From Epiperipatus broadwayi (lineage: Eukaryota > Onychophora > Udeonychophora > Euonychophora > Peripatidae), in the NCBI GenBank assembly GCA_028023455.1, contig JAQFVV010006653.1:246001-310000 (forward strand): DNA of 64,000 bases, given 5' to 3'. Made by a program: the position numbers and the translations under genes. The notes beneath the pieces are model-generated. The model saw only the letters and a program-made list of their open reading frames with translations. It searched no databases and was not told the origin of the DNA. Shown here piece after piece: positions 1-12,866 of this stretch (positions within the stretch are counted from its first letter, which is position 1; every line of letters starts with the position of its first letter).

Positions 1-184
1 CTTCTTCAAAGTCTATAAATGCACTAAAGTTATCAAATTTGTAATTACTGATTTTCTGCATTTCAGACGGATATCAGGTACTTTGTAGTATATATAAAGT
101 ACTATTGAATGTACATTATATGTATATGTAATTAACCTATTTATTCAGTATACTGAATGTTTACAATAATAAATAGATGGATTT
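1..184. other. AT-rich non-coding flank
   Basis: AT-rich sequence with no recognisable gene or repeat signature. It ends where a dispersed repeat begins. Confidence 0.4.
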
Positions 185-430
185 GAACTTAGGATTTTCA
201 CCTTATATTCATCCTCCACTCCATCTCAAATAACCGATACAAAATGACCACACATGTGAAAAAAATAAATGATCCCCAATATACTGTCATGCAGAACCAG
301 CACTCATTAATTGGGCCAGATCATACTCTCCCACACATACATACAGTCAGTGCTCGACTTATATTAAGATAGCTATTCCTTAAACTTTAATGAACAGGCT
401 TCAAATCCCTCTATTTATTATATGTATATG
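185..430. repeat. Dispersed repeat family R1, copy 1
   Basis: This roughly 250 bp block recurs at 29290-29590 and 45185-45510 in the same orientation. Shared landmarks in order are a 'ttgaactcgg'-like start, 'cacacatgtgaaaaa', 'ccagcactcat', 'tctcccacacacata', 'atattaagatagc' and 'aggcttcaa'. The copy at 29.3 kb has ggttcgaactc near its start, which looks like a Pol III B box, so a SINE origin is possible. No clear A box was found. A non-autonomous DNA element is the alternative. Confidence 0.6.
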
Positions 431-2063
431 ATAAACATATATTTCTTAGATAATGCCTTTATTTAAAGATGATAATGTTAGATGAATCAGTCAAGAAATA
501 TGGTACTTGTAATTTCGATGATTACAGTCAGTATCAGAATTTAAAGCTAGCATAATATAAATAACAATCAACTATTAAGGATTTAAATAGAATAAAAAAT
601 AAAATTTAATAATGTAATGTATTTATCTACAATGTAGTTCACATAATTACAACTCAGAGCAGCTTAAACACTTAGTTATAATTTATATTCTATTTTCAGT
701 ACTTATTTGTAATATTTTTATCATGTAGAAAATATTATATAGCCAACTGTTGAGTAAAGATCATTGCACACATTGAGGTAAAATAAAAATACAAATACTA
801 TTCATTATATGTATTTGTTTAAGATTGTTGATTTTCTTTGTTACTTTTATCTCAAATTAAGAATCACCACAAACAAATGATTTTTTGGTTATTAAAGGTT
901 GTCTACATGAAGAAAAAAAACCTGAGTGTGTGTTTGTGGATTTTAAAATACCTCGACAACTTTCAATTCCATTTTAGATTTAATCTCCGATCATAGTCGT
1001 GCTATACAACATGGTTTTCAGTATAATTTTTATGACTATATATTTTTAGCAAGTTAATCTTCTATAAAATTAGTCATAAAGTAAAATAGGTATAAGCTGA
1101 AACCACTTGCACCGTCATGCATGTTTATGTCGTTGTTGTTTTCAGTTTTTAAAAGATGTTTTGTTTTATATTAATGCCATATGGAATTTAAATCGAGTAA
1201 TAATCATTATGCAGTTAATAAGTTTAATATTGAAATATGAGTAAATTGTATAAGAGATGAAAAATGGCCAACTATCATTGATGATCAAATGTTATCATCA
1301 GTTAGTCATAATGTCAAATTATCTAATTATTCTGCGTACTTGTAGGTAAAAAATTTAATATAGCTACAGTCTTAAATAGACTAATAAATTAAGCATAGTA
1401 GTAGAAGTGATAGTAAGATTTATACTACTGCTACGATAGAAGATTGAAAAATAATAAAAGAAGACGTAAAATTAATTATTAACGATAATAAAAATATAAA
1501 TTCAATATGCATACGTTAACATTTATTTGTTTTTATGATTTTAATAAAATATATATTTTTTTGTAAATATGTTACTATTGAAATAGCTAGAATGGAGGAG
1601 GGAAAAAATATTTGACTTATGTGGAGAAATTACCCATCCATTTCTATCTCCACTGCTCATGCTCCTAATACATCTTTACCAGACGCATGTGACTTCTAAA
1701 TTTCTAATCCAGAAATGTTTAGTAGTGAGGAAAATGCTAGCATGAGGTAATATTTTGAATATATATGAAATTGAATATGGATGAGTTGCATTATCAATTC
1801 AAACTTTGATATAGGATTTAATTTTAGTTGATTGTCATTTTCTTTTAACCAATATGTAACTAATTTGAATATGTTTTTATACTTACATTATTTTTTTGTA
1901 TAATTTAATATTTAAAATTATAAATACAGATAAGTATTTTTATTTATTTATTAATAAAAACAGTTTGTTTTCAACTTTCTTCTCCATCTCTTATTTTTCT
2001 TAGATTTTTTTTTTTTCACTCCTATATTTTTTCCCCTCAATTTATAATATTTTTATTTTTCAG
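431..2063. other. Non-coding, probably intronic
   Basis: AT-rich DNA with many short homopolymers. The last 80 bases form a strong polypyrimidine tract leading into the splice acceptor of the exon at 2064. No other gene or recognised repeat was seen. Confidence 0.5.
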
Positions 2064-2198
2064 AATGAAGTATGTGAACTCCTAAAAAAGCTGGAGATTA
2101 TACAAAGAAAGGATGAAAAACAAAGGCACTTGTTACACACCCTTGAGGCCAGATACGCCCAGGCTGAGAACACAAGGCTGGAGCAACAAACCCTCCAT
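2064..2198 (+). CDS. Internal coding exon of an unidentified coiled-coil protein
   Basis: A 135 bp segment (45 codons, a multiple of three, so it can be included or skipped without changing frame) is open in one + frame. It is bounded by a pyrimidine-rich tract ending in ttttcag and by the donor gtaagc. The predicted peptide starts NEVCELLKKLEIIQRKDEKQ and ends in LEQQTLH. It is rich in Glu, Lys, Gln, Arg and Leu with leucines at heptad-like spacing (LLKKLEI, LLHTLEA), as expected for a parallel coiled coil of a cytoskeletal, centrosomal or trafficking scaffold. G+C is clearly higher than in the flanks, and the third positions look like real coding sequence. I do not recognise the protein. 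The neighbouring exons must lie beyond long introns, possibly outside the window. A reading frame on the opposite strand across this exon is only its shadow. Confidence 0.8.
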
Positions 2199-4538
2199 GT
2201 AAGCCTAGTCTTAAAGAATGTGAAGGGTTTATTTGTTACATGAAGGTCTTCCATTAAACACTTCTTGCTGTCTCAGTCTTGTTTAAAATTAATAGAGAAT
2301 TACTGTTAGGTTTCGCCGTCAGTTGCTTTAATAAAATGGGCTAGCTTTCAATATTTAGGTAAGTAATCAATGAAATCTAACCTGCACCCCCTCCTCCCCT
2401 AACCATATTCCTGCATCGTATGTATCCTGTGCTGTTCAATTTGTATGGTTTTTGAATATTTCATTTTATATAAGTATGTAATATTCATATAATTTTGTGA
2501 ATTAAAACTAAGGTTAGGTCGTTGTTTTATCTTTATTTTTTCTAGTTTCCACAGATGAGAATTATTAATTGCAGGTTTTATCACTTAAAATATGGAACAA
2601 CATTGCTTTTTAAAGGAAAATCAATATTTAAGGGGAGGAGGAATAGATTTTTTCGTCATAAAATGTTCTATTGTTGGTACTTACAGAAGTAAACAAACAC
2701 GGTGTATATAAAAAAAATTCTCACTCGTATACTAGATACAATATTTTAATTCTATTTATTGATTAAAACACACACACATCTTAGATTAAGTTTTTAACCC
2801 CCTTTACTAATAAGAATGTTTATCATTTTTGATAATTATATTTAACTTGATATATATTTAAAACCAGATTATCTATTTATTTTCGATGAAATGGTATTAA
2901 TCACAAATATTTTTAAATCTTTTTATATTTTTCTATACCGGGATAAATAATTTTTAATGTTTTATTTTTTTATACTGTAACAAAATTAAGTGTTAACTAA
3001 TTTAATCTAAATTCTATTCCATTTTGTTTTGAGGGAGTAAGAAAACGTTAATGGATTTATGTACTTCCATTGAATAAACTGAGAAATGATTATTTTTCAG
3101 CTGTTTTTTTTTTTTTTAATTCGTTTTCCTATTTTTTTACTATCTTCAAGAAATAAAAATTAAAATTATTGACATCTTTTTTTTTTTTTTATGATATAAA
3201 CTGTGAAATCTTAACTTATTTATTTTGATTATGGAACATATAAATGAGATATTACAGCTTTGTACAAAGGAGATAAAATTTAATAGTTCTTTTTTAACCC
3301 TTTATTGCTCTAGGGTTTATTCAGATAACGATATGATGGTATGTCTTTACAGTTATTATTAATTTCATATTTGATGAGACTGTATCAAAAAATTGGTGTA
3401 ATTATTTTTTCCCATACACTTTTATTAGATTAATTGAGATGGGAACGGGGGTGAGGATATTTTTGATATTTCTTAATATAACAACTCCTAAATATTTTTG
3501 ATTAATTTAATCTATTCTGCGATTAATACAATGTTACACATTTTAAAAAGTACTTTAAACAAAGTTAATAAAATATATATAAAATTTTCATTTTAAATTA
3601 CAAATACATTTAATTTTAAAATGACCATTGTGCCACTCACTTGAAAGCATTAAAAAAAAAAATTCAATAAGTTAATGGACAAAAAATATAAATGTTTTAA
3701 TACTTTTTTTAAAGAGTGTGTAGGTGGATATACCTTTATAAATAAAGCATTTATTTACAAACAAAAAAAGAAAAATCAATGGGTAATCATATTGTAGGTG
3801 TAATCACAAAGTAAATTAAAATTGTATTATAAAAAGTATAAAACACTTAAGCAGGTGATGAAAATAATAGTCAAATGATATAAAACTAAAATGAGAAGAA
3901 GTAGATAAGAAAATATTTCAGATAGAGAATTTATATTCTTCAAACTTTCTTAAAAGAAGTCAGAAGTAGAAGTAATAGATTAGAAGGATTCAGTAATTGG
4001 AATATCTGTTTTATATTTATGAATAAACTTATCATGACTAGGTGAGTAAATAATACCTCTTTTCCCCAATTTTTATTGTTTAAAAAATAGTTCATTCTAT
4101 GATTATATCTTTTTAATATCATTTCCCAATTAAAGCAATGTGAAAATGTCACTTTCTGTGAGGAAATTTTGTTTTTATTTAAAGAATATAAGTATTAAAA
4201 CATTATGTATATTATCATTTACTTATATTTTTTATTTAAAAATTTGTATGTAATAAGTAAGTGTTTAATAGTCATAATCTTTTTAAAAAAATAATATTAA
4301 TAAAATGGTACTAGTTTGGTGTGTGTTTTACTATAATGTCATGCTTTATCACTAGATGGAGCTATATCATTTGAAATCATGATTTAACAATTTGTGAATT
4401 ATGTTTATCCTTTACAGTAAAAATATTTATTGTGCAAATATAATTAAAAAAATAAATAATGAATAACAAATTAAATTGTGATAAAAAATAATGTTATTTA
4501 TTTGAATAAAAATTACAAATTAATAGTAAATTTACCTA
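2199..4538. other. Downstream intron, AT-rich, no gene seen
   Basis: It begins with the donor gtaagc of the exon. The rest is AT-rich sequence with T and A homopolymers and no coding or repeat signature that I can recognise. Confidence 0.5.
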
Positions 4539-4781
4539 TAGTAAATATTTATTAAATAGGCAAAACTGTCCATACAGTAGTGCCACCCTGTGCCAATCAG
4601 AGTAATCAATGGATGCCAGAAGGCTTGTGCATAAAATCCCCATCTAGTGCCTACTCATCCAACATCCCCAGACTAGTTTCTGGCTTGTGACCTTTATCAG
4701 TGAGGAACCTTGGATCTAAGAGTGCTGCATCTAGATCTTAGGATAAGAGATGGTGATCATGTGATGTTTAGTAAATATTTA
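4539..4781 (-). mobile_element. Hammerhead-bearing retroposon (family HH), copy A
   Basis: The element body is 4552-4768. It is flanked by the 13 bp duplication tagtaaatattta at 4539-4551 and 4769-4781. Read on the minus strand it starts with the family 5' end aacatcacatgatcacc, then a palindromic ctaagatctag, a hammerhead-like motif (4658-4714), tgcacaagccttctgg and agagtaatc-type internal landmarks, and ends in cagttttgcctatttaa. The hammerhead core here reads CTGATAA, so the essential G8 position has changed to A and this copy should be inactive. The clean direct repeat of the target points to retroposition. Confidence 0.8.
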
Positions 4782-4866
4782 CTATGTTCATAAAAAATGT
4801 GGTTAATAAGTTCTGATTTTAACTTTTATTTAAATTTTTCCAACACAAAAATGATATTATATAATA

Positions 4867-5090
4867 TATTAATAAGCCAATAAGCGAATACACATGCACT
4901 TTGCAGATGTCACTATATAAATGATTAGTCCCACTTTTTCAAACACAAGATAAAGTCTTTTAAGAAAATATAGAATGAATCCACCTATATTTTCGACCCA
5001 ACCATATATGTATGGGCAAATCTGAAGTGTTTGAAATGAAGAGTGTGAAGTTATTAATTGATCACTTTAAATTACTTTTTTACTACATAA
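4867..5090. repeat. Partial copy of the 5.2 kb foldback element
   Basis: This segment repeats the left and central part of the adjacent element (5208-5425). Shared stretches include aataagccaataagc, tttgcagatgtcac, ttttcgacccaacc and gggcaaatctgaag. It sits immediately upstream in the same orientation and lacks the right arm. Confidence 0.75.
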
Positions 5091-5152
5091 ATGAATGACG
5101 CCAATGAAATTTCTAGAATTTACGATACATCATTCTTATAATTAAACATATG

Positions 5153-5561
5153 TAAACAAGACATTTATTTTTTATACAGCGCGATGTTTTTTATAATCTA
5201 TAATAATAATAAGCCAATAAGCTAATACACATGTGCTTTGCAGATGTCACTATATAAATGAATACTCCCACTTTTTCAAACACAAGAAAAAGTATTTAAG
5301 AAAATATGGAATGAATCCACTTATATTTTCGACCCAACCATATATGTATGGGCAAATCTGAAGTGTTTGAAATGAAGAGCATGAAGTTATTAATTGATCG
5401 CTTTAAATTACTTTTTTACTACTTTATCTTGTGTTTGAAAAAGTGGGAGTATTCATTTATATAATGACATCTGCAAAGCACATGTGTATTAGCTTATTGG
5501 CTTATTAATATTATAGATTATAAAAAACATCGCGCTATATAAAAAATAAATGTCTTGTTTA
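5153..5561. mobile_element. Palindromic MITE-like element, about 409 bp
   Basis: Two arms of about 130 bp are inverted complements. The left begins taaacaagacatttatt and the right ends aataaatgtcttgttta. Both contain agcgcgatg/catcgcgct and aagccaataagcta/tagcttattggctt. The centre holds about 140 bp with ttttcgacccaaccatat. No transposase is present, so it is non-autonomous. No convincing target-site duplication could be assigned, and the superfamily is unknown. Confidence 0.8.
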
Positions 5562-6433
5562 AAAATGATAATAGTGTTATTGGAAAAGTTCTTAAAATGT
5601 ATTTCTCTTTTTTTAAGATTTTACATTTGGACTCCAATCATTATCATTCAATAAATGGTTTTGTAGGCTTCTGTTTTTAGGTTAATATACTATTTCTGAT
5701 GATTTATAGTGGAATAATTTAATCTTCTTGTATTTAAAATACCACAGACTAATTATCATTCTGAGTTTATTACTGAACCAATTGTATGTTTCTTTTCTTA
5801 TGAAGATAGCGTGACTGGTTCAGTATTCTATATAGAAATAAAAATCTGATCCTTGCTTTAAACTAATGCTGCATGTTATTTATTTATTTATTGTCATTTT
5901 TCATGAAGAGGCACATTATCTGTTAAAATCCTTTTATAATGATTTTTTCAATGACCAGATTTTATTTATTTAAGTCAGTTTATCAGTTTTCATCACATGA
6001 CTTTCTTGCTTTGATTGTGGTTATAACTGCACAAACTTTTCTGCTTAGGTTGACCACGCTATGATCAGTTTCCTATGAGCTTAGCAACTGCTATTGCTGA
6101 CATCTTCAGACTAAAAAAATTGAAGCTCTAAAATATCAACATAAACTCAGTGTGCAATATTTTTTTTCATTTTAATCAATCAAATGATCAGTATTAAACA
6201 GGGAGAAATTTTCTCTTTATATTTTTCTTTTTTTCTAAAAAAAATATATTCATAAATATGGCACGATCCTGAATTAGTGAGCTCTTCCACAGACTATGAT
6301 TGGCATAAAAATAATAATGTCTTTATTCATTATCATCAAGTTGCAATTCACAATAATAAGTAATTCAAAAATTAAAAGACTTTTGCTACACTAACTGTAA
6401 TTAATATTTATGTTCAAGTTGTAAACATGAAAC
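5562..6433. other. AT-rich, no gene seen
   Basis: No recognised coding, RNA or repeat signature. Confidence 0.4.
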
Positions 6434-6555
6434 AAGAAAAGACATTAAAACAGGCAAAACTCTCCATTCAGTAGTAGAGTTTTGCCCGTGTTAACATTTG
6501 AGAAAGCATAAGAAATGGTGATCATGTGATGTTTAATGGTATAAGAAAAGATATT
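6434..6555 (-). mobile_element. HH-family retroposon, copy B, internally deleted
   Basis: Only the two ends of the family remain: ggcaaaactctccat directly joined to agagttttgccc, then agcataagaaatggtgatca and catgtgatgttta. The whole ribozyme-containing centre is missing, leaving a short hairpin. The flanks carry a 13 bp duplication, aagaaaagacatt at 6434-6446 and aagaaaagatatt at 6543-6555, with one mismatch. Confidence 0.8.
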
Positions 6556-6588
6556 GTCATATTAGTTTATATTTACATAATGCACAAT

Positions 6589-6730
6589 AAGCTTGTAAAT
6601 CTTTTTTTTTCATATGTCATAGCATCGGCCAGGAAGTGAACCCGCAACAACCGTCTGCAACCAACTGCTTGCTTGCAAGGCGTTGCGCTGATCTCTCAGG
6701 TAACAATGCTTGACAAGCTTTTAAATCTTT
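6589..6730 (-). repeat. tRNA-derived SINE (family S2), copy
   Basis: Read on the minus strand: gtcaagcattgttacctgag, a tRNA-like D and anticodon region, a ggttgcagacggttg insertion-like stretch, then gcgggttcacttcctgg (B-box region) and a tgctatgacatatg end followed by an A-run. The flanking duplication is aagcttgtaaatcttt at 6589-6604 and aagcttttaaatcttt at 6715-6730, with one mismatch. The tRNA fold is degraded, so this is a retroposed pseudo-tRNA and not a gene. Confidence 0.75.
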
Positions 6731-7667
6731 CATAGTTGTTTTATGAATGATGGAATAGTTGAGAGTTATGAATCTGACTGAATAAGCTGAAAACATGCGC
6801 AGCAAATAATATAAATTAATATGACTATACTGTTTCTTGTTTCATGTTTATAACATGAATATAAATATTTCAATAATAAGTAATAAACTGACTCAAGTAA
6901 GTAGCAGAATTCATTAGTAGCCATTAAAGTAAATGAATTTAATAAGAAAATACTATAAAGGCTAATAAAATTAATGAAAAGTCGTGTGGTGCCATGTGAT
7001 GATAGAGCATGATATTCTGTAGAGAAAATACTAAACCAAATCAATAAAACTTCATTAAAAAATATACATGACTACTACTAATAATAATATAACATTTTTT
7101 TTAAAATTCAATGCATTAAATAAAAAAAATTAATTCATTTTAATTTAAAATATATATACTTTCTCTATTTGCAAGTCTGTTTTGAAAAGTCAGTTCAACC
7201 ATTTTAACTGTTTTATACTGAAAGAAACTTAGATTTAAAAATATATATATTAATTATTTATGTTAACTAAAATTAATGTATTCTAAAATAATTTTATAAG
7301 AAGAGTTTTTTTTTTCTATTTACCTGAAATGAAAAAAGAAAATGGGGTGAAAAAAACTTTATAAATTCAAATTCTCATTAAATTAATTTTCTATTAATAA
7401 AAAATAAATATTTTACTCTCCTGTCAATTATATCATCCACTATATTACAAAATTACAAATGGATGAAACACTTATACTTTATATTAAAAATAAATATCAT
7501 AGTAAAAATATGTATAATAAATTTCTGAAAAATCATTGAAGAAAAAGGAAGTTTAATAAGAGATTTATAGCAAGTGAGTATATTATGTCATTTCATAAAA
7601 TTGCTGCCTGCCTAGTATGAAATCCAGATAAATTATGCAAATTAGTCAATTGAGAGTAACTTATTTA
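6731..7667. other. AT-rich, no gene seen
   Basis: Short open frames occur here, but they have AT-driven composition and no recognisable domain. Confidence 0.4.
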
Positions 7668-8040
7668 TGATCTTTTTTTTTTAAACAAAGCAAAGCAAAA
7701 CTCCATATAGTAGTGCCACCTGTGCTAAACAGAGTAATCAATGGATGCCAGAAGGCTTGTGCATAAAATCCCTATCTAATGCCTACTCATCCAATATCCC
7801 CAGACTAGTTTCTGGCTTGTGGCCTTCGTCAGTGAGGAGCTTTAGATCTGAGAGCACTGCATCTAGATCTAAGGATCTAATGAGTAGGCATTAGATAGGG
7901 ATTTTATGCACAAGCCTTCTGGTATCCATTGATTACTCTGTTTAGCACAGGTGGCACTACTATATGGAGTTTTGCTTTGCTTTGTTTATAAACAATTATG
8001 TGCTAGTATTGGAGATGTGATCATGTGATCTTTTTTTTAA
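7668..8040 (-). mobile_element. HH-family retroposon, copy C, foldback form
   Basis: The left half (from gcaaagcaaaactccat) holds the ribozyme on the minus strand. At about 7878 the sequence turns back on itself: aatgagtaggcattagatag through gttttgctttgctttgtt is the inverted complement of the left half. The transcript would form a hairpin of about 110 bp with the hammerhead in the apical part. Target-site repeats are tgatctttttttt-type, at about 7668-7680 and 8026-8038. The family end gatcatgtgatc lies at the right. Confidence 0.8.
7790..7846 (-). ncRNA. Type I hammerhead ribozyme motif (copy C)
   Basis: On the minus strand the order is tctaaagctcctca, CTGACGA core, aGGC-cacaa-GCCa helix II, GAAA, C-TA-G helix III, the TC cleavage site (GTC), then tggggatattgga. 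Helix I pairs TGGGG with CCTCA and, after a small internal loop, TTGGA with TCTAA. All the invariant core bases are present. The first helix II position is an A-A mismatch where most hammerheads have G-C, so activity is uncertain. Confidence 0.6.
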
Positions 8041-10970
8041 TTTTGTTTTAAATGTGTCCTTTAAGTCAGAAGACTATTTCAAACTATTAAGACAAAATCT
8101 GATAATTTATTTAATAAAATAATAGTGTTCATTTTAAGCATTTATATATATATATATGGTTAAAAGAGTGATGATAAGTTTTCTGCTCTTTATAGTGTAT
8201 GATGTTCATTGAATAACATCCACTAATTTATTAATAATTTGTAAATTTTGTTTATTTTTATTAAAAATAATACAGATACAATATTTATTTGAAAATTGAG
8301 AGTATAGAATTTGTACAGTTATTGATCAATACCTCAATAAAGAAATGAAATCCAATGATGAACAAATACCTGGTCTCTGAAATAATAGAGATATAAAATA
8401 ATTTAATGAATACCCACTGTTAAATATAGAAAAATATAAAGATTTTAACACAGATATATGAATGCATGAATTTTGCTTGCCAGGAACATAGGACTGAACT
8501 GTCCTAAAATACTATCAAGCTTTATGATTGATATAACTGTTTTTAGTAAAATTTGTCTTATAAAAAATTGAATAGACCTTTACAAGCAGCTTTTTAGAAG
8601 GGCAAAACATCAAATGAATGAAAATGAACAATGTTCAAAGCTGTTATGAGATCTAATTTCATTTTTCTACATTTGAAATATCTGGACTTATCAGTGAAAT
8701 ACTAATGATATTAAAAATCAATTTTCAAAATTGTACCTGTCTTATTTTACTCAGTATTTATACTCTAGGGTTAGATTAAGACAATTCATAGTAAAGTTTT
8801 TTTCATTGGAAGTTGTTATTGAATTGATATCCTTAAAAAACTGGATTTCTTTTTCTGGTAGATTTTAATGCATGTCTTAGTAGTAATACTCAACTACAGC
8901 CCAAAATTATTGGAAAAAATGGCATAATTTTTATAAAGTCAAATGGCTCGTACTTATAAAATTTCTGAGTTACATATGAATTAATTGTTTTTATAAGTCA
9001 AGAAATTGCTAGTAAAAAACTGAATATATCCATGATGAAATCATAGCATTTTGTAGATTATATTAGAGCTGGAAGTCAGCACTTATGAATGCAGATTGTT
9101 GAACACATCAGAGATTGATTATCTTGCTTCCAAGTTAAAATGACAATTGTATTAAAAACATAAATCATATCCCAAATATAATGGTAAAAAAATTTGTTGT
9201 TTGTTCTGTAGAAAAGTGTAACTAGTTCTATGTTTCAACATCTGTTAAGCACTGAAATTGCCAATTTTGATGCCATATTAGTGAGGCATAAACTTTTTTT
9301 AAGATGAATTCTTTGTGGAAATGTGTCTTTTCTTGGATTCACTTTAAAAAAATCCTGACTCATTCTAAGCCAGTGATTGTACTATTAATGAGTTGATTAA
9401 AAGTAAACATCTATCACTTCTCTGCTAGCCAGAATAATAAAAACATAAATTTGAGGTGTCACAAGCAATATAGAAATTTGAAGACAAATGAATAATGATT
9501 AATACAAAAAACATAAAATAATTTGGGAATTAAAAGCTGCAATGCAGATTTAGCCCTTTTGATAATAATCACTTAAAATCTTTTTTAAGTGCAAAAAATA
9601 ACATATGGATATAACATATGGATTCAACCAGTAGATGGCAATGCAAATAGAAAGTGTAATTTGATCAACTTTTGAACTCAAATACAAGAATTCAGATGAC
9701 TTTTTAAATGGTATATCTACTTTGCCAATTTATTTATAATCAGTCAGAGATATCCAACTAATGAAATAACTTTTTGTTATTTTAAAAATAAAAAGATTAT
9801 ATGTCTTAATGATATATCTGGGAAGTTTTAAAGTGTAGTAGTAATATATTAACTTTAAATTAGGAATCCATTGATTTTAAAAAGTTGTACTAACTAATTT
9901 TTAAAATCCTTCTATTTTTAAAATTTATTAAAATAAAGAATATTACAGTAATTATGAGCTATCATTATAACAAAAAAATGAATGATTTTATTAAATAGAA
10001 TAGTTTTAGATTAGTCATAGGTGTTTGTATTCCAGATACTCTATGTAGTTTAAGAAAATTAAGAACTACTTTAAACATTTATGGAAATAATACATAAACA
10101 CTAGCTCCTTGTAATGTAACTGCACTGGAAAATTTTTATTCAAGAATGTTCTATAAGATTTTGAAAATATTATAAGATTTAAAGATGACTTAATATTGTT
10201 TTCAGCTCATAATATGTATTGATATTGAATCTACTATTTGCAAAAACATATTTTGATAAATTGGTTATATGTAGTGGATAAATAGTAACAGATGTTTTTA
10301 AAAAGTGATTTATGGCAAACTTGTGTGTTGTTTTTATGGGAGAGGATTAATCCTCTTATAATATTATTTCAAAGACATTCTGAAGAGATAGAACATTAAT
10401 TGTTTTTATTAGGCAAATATCTTGAGGTCAGGATATAGAGAATATATAAATAAATAACTGAATAAAGTTCTTAAAAAGTTTAAGCATTGGGAATGGTCTA
10501 TGGGTCTTTAAATTTTATTATCTATCACTTTACCAATGCACCAATCCGCACAGAACATTATTGATGGTTATATACATATTATACAGACCTTGAAATAAGC
10601 TTACAGTGAATATGATCAGATTCAATTTTTATGAATTGATTTACATCATCATCACAAAACTAACCATTAATTTATTTATTTTTTACTTTTTCTCTTTTTT
10701 TTTTTTTTTTTGGAATTAAAATGGCTATTCTCATTTATGAGAATCTATTAAGGAATAATGAATGAAAATAATGATTAAAATAAACACCCAATATTAAAGA
10801 GAAATAAATGAATAACTTAAGCTAAATATTAAAAGTAAGTTTATTTGTTATTGAACTCTCATAATGGACTTTTTAGCATTTTGCAATCCTATACATGCAT
10901 ACTTAGATTAGTTTTCAGCAAAATTATTTTTGTTTGGTAATAAAAATAATAGAATGAAAACTGAACAGTA
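8041..10970. other. Long AT-rich stretch without recognised content
   Basis: I find no exon with good splice sites, no tRNA-like box and no family member here. Sequence complexity is higher around 8.9-9.5 kb, but no reading frame there matches a protein I know. Confidence 0.4.
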
Positions 10971-10972
10971 GT

Positions 10973-11040
10973 GAACTCTTCATGCAGCATTGCCATACAG
11001 TGTGAGCCTTACTAATCAATGTATACAAGAAGATTAGACA
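10973..11040 (-). repeat. Eroded relic of the HH-family terminal arm
   Basis: The text gaactcttcatgcagcattg, then cagtgtgagcctta and ctaatcaatgtatac, tracks the family arm (aactctccatacagtagtg, cagtgcaagccaga, gtaatcaatggatgcc) base for base with many changes. Only this arm survives. Confidence 0.55.
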
Positions 11041-12106
11041 TATAGCTTGCTTATTGTTTTTTAAAGTTAGTATCTAATCCTAATTCTTTTTAAATAATAA
11101 ATTATTTACATCTTAATCAAATATATAATTACTATGGTTATGAATAAATTTAGAAATGCGTTATATTTAATTTAGACAGTTATATGTGTAATAGTTTAAG
11201 ATTAGGCTTAAATTTTTTTTTTCCACAACATGGAACCCTGATATTTATTTTATTGTTATAATTCTATGTGTTGATAATAGAAGATTTTAAAAAATAGCAA
11301 ATCAATAGCAATTTTTTAAAAGAGCAAAGAAATACACAGGAAAAAAGGAATATGAAAGTATTTTTAAATGAAGCATTTAGAAATAGTTAATATGTAGAAT
11401 TAATATAAAATAGTACAGTAAAAAGTTAATAATGACCAAACAAAAAAAAAAACAAATTATGTAACTATAAAATATTCAAAAACAAATGTCAGAAGAATAT
11501 AAAAGTCTCAAAGATATAAATATCATCTTAGCATTAAAAGGATTGTTATTTCAGGAATAAGAAGAAAAGATTTATATTTATTACAAATAAAGATGCATCA
11601 TTAAGTGAATAGAATTAAAAAAAAACAACAGAAAAACAAAATAGCTCATACAATAACAACAATTTATCAGTTGAAATATCACAGATTCTAAATTAACAAA
11701 TGAAACATGCTAGTATACCTAAGAAAAATCATTAAGTTATAAGATTATTGTGAAATCCTCATCAATATTTTTAAGAAAGCAAATAAAAACACAAGAAGAT
11801 TGTTGACAAAATTATTCACAAAATGACTAAATAATGATGTAATAGTGATGTTAATATGTATGAAAAGTTGAAAAAGTTATTAGAAAATATACATCTGTCG
11901 TTCTTCTATGAGTTTTATATAAGTTTTCATAGAAGTTTAAACTCAGCTAACTAAATAAGCTGAATTTAAAAAGGGTTATATAGTAGATTACGTCAAAGCA
12001 TTAATAGATATTATAAAAAGAAATCATTCGTTTGATTTTTTTTTTTTTTTTAAACTTATTTTCCCCCAGCTTATGATTCTGTTGGGAAAATGATCTTTTT
12101 GTTTAG
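11041..12106. other. AT-rich, no gene seen
   Basis: No recognised feature. A-rich runs are frequent. Confidence 0.4.
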
Positions 12107-12220
12107 TGGTTAGTCAAGCACTGGTGGTCGAGAGGTTAGCATGGCTGCCTTGCAAGCAGTTGTCCTCAGTTAGTGGGTTTGCTTCCCGGCCGATGCTATG
12201 ACACATGAAAAAAAAAACAC
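12107..12220 (+). repeat. tRNA-derived SINE (family S2), + strand copy
   Basis: It begins agtcaagcactggtggtcga, continues gaggttagcatggctgcc (A-box region), has a perfect anticodon-type hairpin gctgc-cttgcaa-gcagt, then gggtttgcttcccggcc (B box) and gatgctatgacacatg, and ends in an A-run. The loop triplet is TGC where the glycine-type SINE has TCC. An 8-10 base insertion before the B box distinguishes this group from the glycine-type SINE. I found no clear target-site duplication. Confidence 0.75.
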
Positions 12221-12866
12221 TTTTGAAAAAAATACTGTGAAATCATTTTTTCCAATCATAAGCTAAATTTAGATTAATAAAAGTCTCACCACATTTTAAT
12301 TTATCTTGAAAACTTTTTTTACTATGAGTTGTTAAAGATAAAACTTATTCACAGGAATCTTTTTTCTGTTCTAAATCCAGCCTACTACATAATATTAATA
12401 TTGGGCAATATATTTTTGGATCATTACTAAACCTATTATATTTTAAGATTGCTACACTCGTTTTTATGCCAAGTTTTTAGAACAGTTTCTGTATGAATAG
12501 TGTTGCTAAATAATTTGATAAACATATTTTGGCTTCAGGTCTATTTTTTTTAGAAATTCTGGAAGTATGCTATTTATTCCTAAGGTCTTTCTGATTCAAG
12601 ATAATTAAAAGCAAGTTCAACTTCATCAGTATCTATTGGTTTTATTAGATAGATATTAGAGGAACAGTGTGAAAAGAAAGTTGCAGTTCTCCTCTATGGA
12701 TGCATTTTGTTGTTCTATCAGTCGTGTTCTTAGTAATATAAAATTTAAGACAAGCAATTTATTAAACTGGTGATATTAGTTCTTATAGAGATGTTTTTAT
12801 AGATACCATGTTTGCATGTAAGTAACCAAGTTTTATGACTAGATTTTGTAAAGTTTTATTTTCTAT

